From positions 1-7,582 of the forward strand of contig JAQGKG010000160.1 in the NCBI GenBank assembly GCA_028290245.1: a DNA stretch of 7,582 nucleotides, written 5' to 3'. Position numbers and translations under genes: made by a program. The stretch's first letter is position 1. The number at the start of each line of letters is the position of its first letter. Under the pieces are notes generated by a model that was given only the letters and a program-made list of their open reading frames with translations, was not told the DNA's origin and did no database searches. This DNA comes from Devosia sp. (lineage in GTDB: Bacteria; Pseudomonadota; Alphaproteobacteria; Rhizobiales; Devosiaceae). Below are positions 1-5,165 of the stretch, piece after piece.

Positions 1-287
1 ACCAGCACCTGTTTCATATTGAGGCTGGATTCGATCTCGCGCTGCACGTTGGCGATAAAGGTGGGCGTGCAAAGCGACGGGCTCTCGGCAAGGATGCGTC
101 CCACCGCCGCAATGGCATCAGTAACGCCTACTTCAATCTGTGAGCTAACCGACTGAACATATTGCTCCGTATTGATTTTTTCTCTCACGCGGACATAGCT
201 GTCCAGCAGATAGTCCACGGCGATAATGGGCACGAACGCAAGCAGCGCACCCAGTAGCGTCAGGATATGAGAGTATTTCGACTTCAA
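1..287 (-). CDS. CSS-motif, probably EAL-domain, cyclic-di-GMP phosphodiesterase (N-terminal part, runs off the window)
   Basis: Only the first 95 codons are visible. The product starts with a short basic stretch (KSKYSH), then one hydrophobic segment at about residues 8-28 (LLGALLAFVPIIAVDYLL), then a predicted periplasmic stretch with a cysteine at residue 73 (SPSLCTPTF) and the run MKQVLV near residue 92. This pattern matches the CSS-motif sensor region that precedes EAL domains in many proteobacterial c-di-GMP phosphodiesterases, where periplasmic cysteines control activity through disulphide formation. The EAL domain itself is outside the window, so the enzyme activity is inferred. The start is uncertain: the reading frame is closed by TAA at 309-311, and TTG at 285-287 is the only usual start codon between that stop and the hydrophobic segment, but it lacks a clear Shine-Dalgarno sequence. 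The gene is codirectional with aspS but separated from it by a strong terminator, so it probably has its own promoter. Confidence 0.72.
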   Translation of the reverse strand, partial: MKSKYSHILTLLGALLAFVPIIAVDYLLDSYVRVREKINTEQYVQSVSSQIEVGVTDAIAAVGRILAESPSLCTPTFIANVQREIESSLNMKQVL

Positions 288-307
288 GATTCGAATCCGA
301 AAAGACC

Positions 308-327
308 GTTACCCTCCCATCGGTAAC
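308..327 (-). promoter_or_regulatory. Inverted repeat enclosing an aborted ATG in the leader of the EAL gene
   Basis: On the minus strand GTTACC (327-322) and GGTAAC (313-308) can form a 6-bp stem with an 8-nt loop. The loop contains an ATG (320-318) that follows GAGGG at a good Shine-Dalgarno distance of 6 nt. This ATG is in frame with the EAL gene but reads Met-Gly-Gly-stop (TAA at 311-309). The element could be a tiny leader ORF, an operator, or the remains of an original start codon. The sequence facts are direct; the function is unknown. Confidence 0.35.
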
Positions 328-336
328 CCTCAGCCT

Positions 337-361
337 TTAACGGATCATTAACGCTCTTTAA
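337..361 (-). promoter_or_regulatory. Candidate CtrA binding site (TTAA-N7-TTAA plus a third half-site)
   Basis: Three TTAAC words lie in a row on the plus strand at 337, 348 and 358. The first two form TTAA-N7-TTAA, the known consensus for the alphaproteobacterial cell-cycle regulator CtrA; the third TTAA follows after 6 nt, so the words recur about once per helical turn. The array ends 50 bp upstream of the TTG start of the CSS/EAL gene, a suitable position for promoter control. CtrA commonly regulates motility and c-di-GMP genes in this class, which fits the target. Binding is inferred from the motif only. Confidence 0.5.
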
Positions 362-401
362 CCGAGTGCGAACGCTCCGGCCCGCCAAGTATCGCAATCA
401 T

Positions 402-434
402 AAAACAAAAGCGGCGCCCGTTTCCGGACGCCGC
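402..434 (-). terminator. Rho-independent terminator of aspS
   Basis: Read on the minus strand, GCGGCG (434-429) pairs with CGCCGC (416-411). A T-G wobble and CCG/CGG continue the stem to ten pairs around a GAAA tetraloop of the stable GNRA class. The tract TTTTGTTTT follows at once (410-402). It begins 21 bp after the aspS stop codon. On the plus strand no T-rich tract follows the stem, so it works in the aspS direction only. Confidence 0.9.
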
Positions 435-455
435 CATTCTTGGATTGTGAGTTCG

Positions 456-2246
456 TTACGACTGGACGTTGAGGCGGATGCTCAACTCGCGCAACTGCTT
501 GGGTTCCGCTGGGCTTGGCGCACCCATCAACAGGTCTTCGGCCTGCTGGTTCATAGGGAACGCCGTGATCTCACGCAGGTTCTGCACGCCGCAGATCAGC
601 ATCACAATACGATCGACACCGAAGGCAGCGCCACCGTGTGGCGGAGCGCCAAACTGGAAGGCGCGATAGAGGCCACCGAACTGCTCTTCGACCTGATCGC
701 GGCTCTTGCCGGTCAGTTCGAACGCCTTGACCATGGTCTCGGGCAACTGATTACGGATCGAGCCAGAGGCGATTTCATATCCATTGCAGACCGCATCATA
801 CTGATACGCCTTGATCGTCAGCGGATCCTGGCTGTTCAGCGCGTCAATGCCGCCCTGCGGCATCGAGAAGGGGTTGTGCGCGAAGTCCACGCGCTTCTCT
901 TCTTCGCTCCATTCGTAGAACGGGAAGTCGACGATCCAGCACAGGGCGAACTGCTCGGTGTCGATGACGCCGAGATCGGTGCCGATCTTGGTCCGGGCTT
1001 CACCGGCAAACTTGTAGAACTTCTCTGGACGGCCGGCGACAAAGAACACAGCATCCCCGTCTTCAAGGCCAAGCTTGGCCTTCAGCGCTGCAGTGCGTTC
1101 CTCGCCAATGTTCTTGGCGACGGGGCCAGAGCCCTGCCCTTCCTTGAAGAAGATATAGCCTAGGCCCGGCTGGCCTTCGCCCTGCGCCCAAGCATTCATG
1201 CGATCGCAAAACGCCCGGCCGATTGGCTCGGCACCAGCCTTATTCTTGGCAGGAACAGCCCAGATTTCGACCTTCGGATCGGCTTCGATCTGGCTGGCGA
1301 ACACCTTGAAACCGGAACCGGCGAAATGCTCGGTCACCGCGTGCAACTCGATCGGGTTACGCAGGTCGGGCTTGTCCGAGCCATACTTGCGGATTGCCGT
1401 ATCATAGGGAATGCGCGGCCAGTCCTTGGTGACGCGCTTGCCATCGGCGAACTTCTCGAAGATGTCCGTGATCACCGGGGTCATGGTGTTCCACACGTCT
1501 TCCTGGGTGACGAAGCTCATTTCCATGTCGAGCTGGTAGAATTCGCCTGGCAGGCGATCGGCGCGGGGATCTTCGTCACGGAAGCATGGTGCGATTTGGA
1601 AGTAACGGTCAAAACCAGCCACCATCAGCAACTGCTTATACTGCTGCGGCGCCTGCGGCAGCGCGAAGAACTTGCCGGGATGAATACGGCTCGGCACCAG
1701 GAAGTCGCGTGCGCCTTCGGGCGACGACGCGGTCAAGATCGGTGTTGAATATTCGGCAAAGCCCTGCTCGGTCATGCCGTTGCGCATCGCCGCGATCACC
1801 TTGGTGCGGCGAACGATATTGGCATGCAGCTTTTCACGACGCAGATCGAGGAAGCGATACCGCAGGCGAACATCCTCGGGATAATCCTGATCGCCGAACA
1901 CCGGCAGCGGCAGTTCCTTGGCGACCGAGAGCACCTCAATTTCTTGAATGAACACCTCGATCGTGCCGGTGGGCAGGTTGGGGTTCACCACCGAGGCATC
2001 GCGCAGTTTCACTTCGCCGTCGATGCGGATCACCCACTCGGAGCGCACCTTTTCGGCAGCGGCAAAAGCGGGAGAATCGGGGTCGATGACAGCCTGGGTC
2101 AGGCCATAATGGTCGCGCAGATCGATGAACAGCAGGCCGCCATGGTCGCGGATGCGATGCACCCAGCCGCTGAGTCGCACGGTTTGGCCGGCTTCCTGGG
2201 CTGTGAGAGCCCCGCAGGTATGCGAGCGGTAGCGATGTGTTGTCAT
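456..2246 (-). CDS. aspS: Aspartate--tRNA ligase, bacterial type, probably non-discriminating (Asp/Asn)
   Basis: This cytoplasmic class II synthetase attaches aspartate to tRNA(Asp) using ATP. The 596 residues match the usual bacterial length of about 590. An N-terminal OB-fold anticodon-binding domain (about 1-110, with GWVHRIRDHGG at 27-37) is followed by the catalytic core: the flipping loop TASSPEGARDF (172-182), QAPQQYKQLLM (198-208), motif 2 CFRDEDPRADRLPGEF (221-236) and motif 3 GGAAFGVDRIVML (538-550). A GAD insertion domain occupies about 310-420. His35 and Ser85 stand where discriminating enzymes such as E. coli AspRS have Leu and Lys; His at the first position is known from non-discriminating enzymes that also make Asp-tRNA(Asn) for GatCAB. 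I chose the ATG at 2246 because MTTHRYRSHTCG matches the family N-terminus; a 16-codon extension to 2294 would start inside the likely promoter. The ribosome binding site is weak. The gene diverges from rnd and ends at a strong terminator. Confidence 0.97.
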   Translation of the reverse strand: MTTHRYRSHTCGALTAQEAGQTVRLSGWVHRIRDHGGLLFIDLRDHYGLTQAVIDPDSPAFAAAEKVRSEWVIRIDGEVKLRDASVVNPNLPTGTIEVFIQEIEVLSVAKELPLPVFGDQDYPEDVRLRYRFLDLRREKLHANIVRRTKVIAAMRNGMTEQGFAEYSTPILTASSPEGARDFLVPSRIHPGKFFALPQAPQQYKQLLMVAGFDRYFQIAPCFRDEDPRADRLPGEFYQLDMEMSFVTQEDVWNTMTPVITDIFEKFADGKRVTKDWPRIPYDTAIRKYGSDKPDLRNPIELHAVTEHFAGSGFKVFASQIEADPKVEIWAVPAKNKAGAEPIGRAFCDRMNAWAQGEGQPGLGYIFFKEGQGSGPVAKNIGEERTAALKAKLGLEDGDAVFFVAGRPEKFYKFAGEARTKIGTDLGVIDTEQFALCWIVDFPFYEWSEEEKRVDFAHNPFSMPQGGIDALNSQDPLTIKAYQYDAVCNGYEIASGSIRNQLPETMVKAFELTGKSRDQVEEQFGGLYRAFQFGAPPHGGAAFGVDRIVMLICGVQNLREITAFPMNQQAEDLLMGAPSPAEPKQLRELSIRLNVQS

Positions 2247-2284
2247 GGTCGAAACTCTAGGAAAAAGGCCGGAATCTGCGCGGG

Positions 2285-2313
2285 AAAAGCGCATGTGAAC
2301 CGGTTTTTGTCAA
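2285..2313 (-). promoter_or_regulatory. Candidate sigma-70 type promoter of aspS
   Basis: On the minus strand a perfect TTGACA -35 box lies at 2313-2308. After a 17-bp spacer comes GCTTTT (2290-2285), which is a poor -10 match, although alphaproteobacterial -10 boxes are often degenerate. Transcription would start near 2278, giving a leader of roughly 30 nt before the ATG at 2246. The -35 match and distance are good; the -10 is doubtful. Confidence 0.45.
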
Positions 2314-2446
2314 GGTAAAGGGGTGGTCTACGCCATTGGCATACGTAGCCGCCATAACTCTTCGTAGCCCCTCAACAATTCCGGTGTGGAGTGGGCCCGG
2401 TTCACCTGCTAGGAAGAATATTGACGAATTTGAGACGGACGGCGGT

Positions 2447-3616
2447 ATGGACCTCATAGTTTCCACAGATGTGCTCGCTGCTTTCTGCGAGCGCGCTTCC
2501 AAGTTTGATTTTGTGACAGTGGATACCGAGTTCCTGCGCGAGACCACCTATTGGCCAAAACTCTGCCTGATCCAGGTGGCGACGGACGACGAAGCAGTAC
2601 TGATCGACCCGCTGGCGCCGGGCCTAGACCTGTCCTCGTTCTTTGTGCTGCTGGCCAATCCGAACATCACCAAGGTGTTCCATGCTGCCCGGCAGGATAT
2701 CGAAATATTCGTCAAAATGACTGGCAAGGTCCCGGTCAATATTTTTGATACCCAGATCGCGGCCAGCGTCTGCGGCTTCGGCGACAGCGTCTCATATGAC
2801 AATCTGGTACGTTCGATCACCAATGTGGAGCTCGACAAGTCGTCGCGCTTTACCGACTGGTCGGTGCGTCCCCTCACCGAAAAGCAGTTGCTTTACGCAG
2901 TAGCCGACGTAACCCATCTGCGCGACATCTATCGCGAGTTACGTAAGCAGGTCGACGCCACCAAGCGCTGGGATTGGGTCGAGGACGAACTGGGCGTGCT
3001 GCGTAGCATCGATACCTATGTGGTGCAGCCCGAGCAGGCGTGGGAACGCCTCAAGATGAAGATCAACCGCCCGCGCGACCTAGCAGCGCTCAAGAAGTTG
3101 GCCGCCTGGCGCGAGAAGCGCGCCCAGGACGGTGACCAGCCACGCAGCCGCGTGCTCAAGGACGACGTGCTGTTCGAACTGGCGCAGCAACGTCCGCTGA
3201 CCGCTGATGCCTTCGAAAAACTTCGCGCCGTGCCGCGTGGCTTCGGACGCAGTTCTGCTGCTGCCGAAATCATGGTGCTGCTGCGGGATGTCGAAGCACT
3301 GGGCAAGACCGACCTCCCAATTATGCCGGAGCGCTATCGCGGTCCGTCGCCAAAGGGCGCGGTGGGTGACCTGATCCGCGTACTGCTCAAGTCGGTTGCC
3401 GAGCAGCATGGGGTCGCCGCACGCATTCTCGCCACCTCCGACGAAATCGACGCCTTGGTGCTCGACGATGACGCCGACGTGCCCGCCCTCAAGGGTTGGC
3501 GCCGCAAGCTGTTCGGGGACAAGGCGCTCGACATCAAGCACGGCCGTATCGGCCTCGTCGCCACCCGCAAGGGCGTGGTCGAAGTCGCCATCAAGGATAC
3601 CACACCGGCGGAGTAA
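2447..3616 (+). CDS. rnd: Ribonuclease D
   Basis: RNase D is a 3'-5' exoribonuclease that trims the 3' ends of tRNA precursors and other small stable RNAs in the cytoplasm. The 389-residue product is close to E. coli RNase D in length and has a DEDDy exonuclease domain at about 1-170. Its metal-binding residues are visible: D26 and E28 in VTVDTEFLRE, D84 in HAARQDIEIF, and Y150 and D154 in YAVADVTHLRD. An HRDC helical domain follows at about 208-283 (LKKLAAWREKRA to AAAEIMVLLRD), and a second, less conserved C-terminal helical region runs to the end. The ATG at 2447 gives the family N-terminus MDLIVST; the frame opens further upstream to a TTG at 2336, but those 37 residues are unlike the family. 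No strong Shine-Dalgarno sequence precedes the ATG; AGGAAG at 2411 is too far away. The gene diverges from aspS and converges on ppx. Confidence 0.96.
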   Translation: MDLIVSTDVLAAFCERASKFDFVTVDTEFLRETTYWPKLCLIQVATDDEAVLIDPLAPGLDLSSFFVLLANPNITKVFHAARQDIEIFVKMTGKVPVNIFDTQIAASVCGFGDSVSYDNLVRSITNVELDKSSRFTDWSVRPLTEKQLLYAVADVTHLRDIYRELRKQVDATKRWDWVEDELGVLRSIDTYVVQPEQAWERLKMKINRPRDLAALKKLAAWREKRAQDGDQPRSRVLKDDVLFELAQQRPLTADAFEKLRAVPRGFGRSSAAAEIMVLLRDVEALGKTDLPIMPERYRGPSPKGAVGDLIRVLLKSVAEQHGVAARILATSDEIDALVLDDDADVPALKGWRRKLFGDKALDIKHGRIGLVATRKGVVEVAIKDTTPAE

Positions 3617-3625
3617 TCCGCCGGT
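3605..3625. terminator. Hairpin at the rnd/ppx convergent junction with the rnd stop codon in its loop
   Basis: CCGGCGGA (3605-3612) and TCCGCCGG (3617-3624) form a perfect stem, extended by an A-T pair (3604/3625), around the loop GTAA. The TAA of that loop (3614-3616) is the rnd stop codon. The ppx stop (TAG, 3632-3630) lies 5 bp from the stem, so the structure falls at the end of both transcripts. There is no T-rich tract on either side, so it is not a classical intrinsic terminator; it may be a bidirectional weak terminator or a 3'-end stabiliser. As rnd RNA the loop GUAA is of the stable GNRA type. Confidence 0.55.
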
Positions 3626-3629
3626 AAGC

Positions 3630-5165
3630 CTACTCCACCCGCACCGCCGAGTTTTTGAACCCTGCCACACTGGCAAACTGGTCGAGCCGGCCCCGCAGGT
3701 GTTCCCCACCGAGGAAAGTCAGGTCGCTGGGCAGGACCAGCGACAGCACATCGTCCTGCACGTCGAAGCGAATGCGCGGCAGGATCCCCGGCATTGCTGC
3801 CGTCATCGGATAAGCAACCCGGAACAACGCACCAATCAGCTTGGCGCGTGCCGTCAATTCGGGGGAGCCCAAGCCCGACAACGGTGCAGCCGTTTTGCTC
3901 TTGAGCCCGTCATACCGCATGGCAATGACCTGCGCGAGGAAGGCCCGTCCAGGGTGATCCACCCCGCTTAGCGAACCATAGGCGACGGCATCGACGCTTT
4001 GCGGACCCCGATAATCTGGGTGGGCGCGCCAGCCGATGTCGGAAAGCAGGCACGCCACCGTGCGCAACCGGCTTTCTTCCGCGGTCTCGGCGGTGCCTGA
4101 TACGCTCAGGAATTGCCCGGTAAATTCGATCAGGTCATTGGCATGGGCCGGTGAACGCGAGCGCAGAACCGAAAGTTCTTCTGCTCCCTGGATCAGCGGA
4201 TCGATAGCCTGTTCGCGGCTGTCGAGCAGGCCATATAGATAGCCCTCGCGCACGCCCAATGCCGAAAACACCGCATTGGAGAACTGGCCGGCCTTGAGCA
4301 CTTCCATCAGCACCGCGGCGCCGAACGGCACCAGTTCGCGGCGCGATGAACTTACATTCTCCGAGCCCGGATAACCCTTAAGGACGTTTGCCGCGACGAT
4401 CTCGCTGCAGAAGGCGATCATCTCATCGGCCGGCACCACATAATGCTGCACCATGCGAAGCGGATAGCCTTTGACGACTTGGTGCATCTTGGCCAACGAA
4501 CGCCAGGTACCACCGATGGCCGCAAAGGAACGCCCATTTTCGTTTTTCCCTAGGCTCCACTTCGTAAGCTGCTGGGCGACAATGGATGCGGCCTTGATGG
4601 GTGAACCGTTGCTGTCATCCTGCAGACGGATAACGCCAAGTTCGAACGAGATGCCATCGGTGTCGCTGCCACTGCTAATGCTGGATAGCTCGAGGCTGCC
4701 GCCGCCGAGGTCGCCCACCACACCAGAAAATCCGGGGATACCCGCAACGGCGCCGAGGGCCGCAAAATGGGCTTCTTGCTCGCCGCTGAGCACATTGACC
4801 TTGGTTTCCATCAACGCCTCGACGGCATCGACAAATTCCTGGCGGTTGGCTGCGTCGCGCACCGCAGATGTCGCCAGCACATGCACCTTGCCGACCCGCA
4901 TCATGCGCGCCACCAGCGCAAAGCGCTTAATGGCGTCCAGCGCCTGGGCCACATTGGCGTCAGCGAGGCGGCCCGTCTGACCAACGCCGCGCCCTAGGGC
5001 GCAGGACGATTTTTCGTTATACAGCGGTGTCAGCGCCCGGGCGTGGCGTTCATAGACCACGAGACGGACTGAGTTGGACCCGATGTCGAGCACGGCGACA
5101 GGTCTAGCGCCTTTGATGCGGCCCTGCGCAGTCGGATCGGCATCGACGCCCCAGAATTGATTCAA
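3630..5165 (-). CDS. ppx: Exopolyphosphatase, Ppx/GppA family
   Basis: Ppx enzymes release phosphate from the ends of inorganic polyphosphate; some family members also hydrolyse pppGpp, so either or both roles are possible. The ASKHA-fold ATPase-like core is clear: phosphate-1 motif VLDIGSNSVRLVVYE (25-39), LATSAVRDAANR (97-108), SGEQEAHFAALG (127-138), where E131 aligns with the general base glutamate of E. coli Ppx, and phosphate-2 motif VGDLGGGSLELS (150-161). A C-terminal HD-like helical region includes LLSDIGWRAHPDYR (373-386). At 511 residues it is a typical two-part Ppx. The start is TTG at 5165-5163, overlapping the ppk1 stop as TTGA; GAGG 7 nt upstream supports it, and no other usual start precedes the phosphate-1 motif except an internal GTG that would truncate it. 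It is the last gene of hdaA-ppk1-ppx, next to the enzyme making its substrate. Confidence 0.93.
   Translation of the reverse strand: MNQFWGVDADPTAQGRIKGARPVAVLDIGSNSVRLVVYERHARALTPLYNEKSSCALGRGVGQTGRLADANVAQALDAIKRFALVARMMRVGKVHVLATSAVRDAANRQEFVDAVEALMETKVNVLSGEQEAHFAALGAVAGIPGFSGVVGDLGGGSLELSSISSGSDTDGISFELGVIRLQDDSNGSPIKAASIVAQQLTKWSLGKNENGRSFAAIGGTWRSLAKMHQVVKGYPLRMVQHYVVPADEMIAFCSEIVAANVLKGYPGSENVSSSRRELVPFGAAVLMEVLKAGQFSNAVFSALGVREGYLYGLLDSREQAIDPLIQGAEELSVLRSRSPAHANDLIEFTGQFLSVSGTAETAEESRLRTVACLLSDIGWRAHPDYRGPQSVDAVAYGSLSGVDHPGRAFLAQVIAMRYDGLKSKTAAPLSGLGSPELTARAKLIGALFRVAYPMTAAMPGILPRIRFDVQDDVLSLVLPSDLTFLGGEHLRGRLDQFASVAGFKNSAVRVE

Noticed and set aside
366..1163. Plus-strand open frame (265 codons) covering the aspS terminator and the 3' part of aspS
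   Set aside because: It is antisense to aspS, reads through the terminator hairpin, and shows no family resemblance or start signal. It is a shadow frame.
1824..2318. Plus-strand open frame opposite the aspS 5' half
   Set aside because: Antisense shadow of the conserved AspRS N-terminal region, with no independent coding evidence.
2328..2367. Cluster of CTACG/CGTAG words between aspS and rnd
   Set aside because: Three 5-bp words with irregular spacing are too weak to call an operator.
2421..2426. TTGACG as a -35 box for rnd
   Set aside because: It lies only 21 bp before the rnd start codon, so the -10 box would fall on the start and leave no room for a leader. I could not find a convincing rnd promoter.
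2336..2446. 37-codon N-terminal extension of rnd starting at TTG 2336
   Set aside because: The extra residues do not resemble RNase D, and the extension would fill the divergent promoter region. The ATG at 2447 gives the expected N-terminus.
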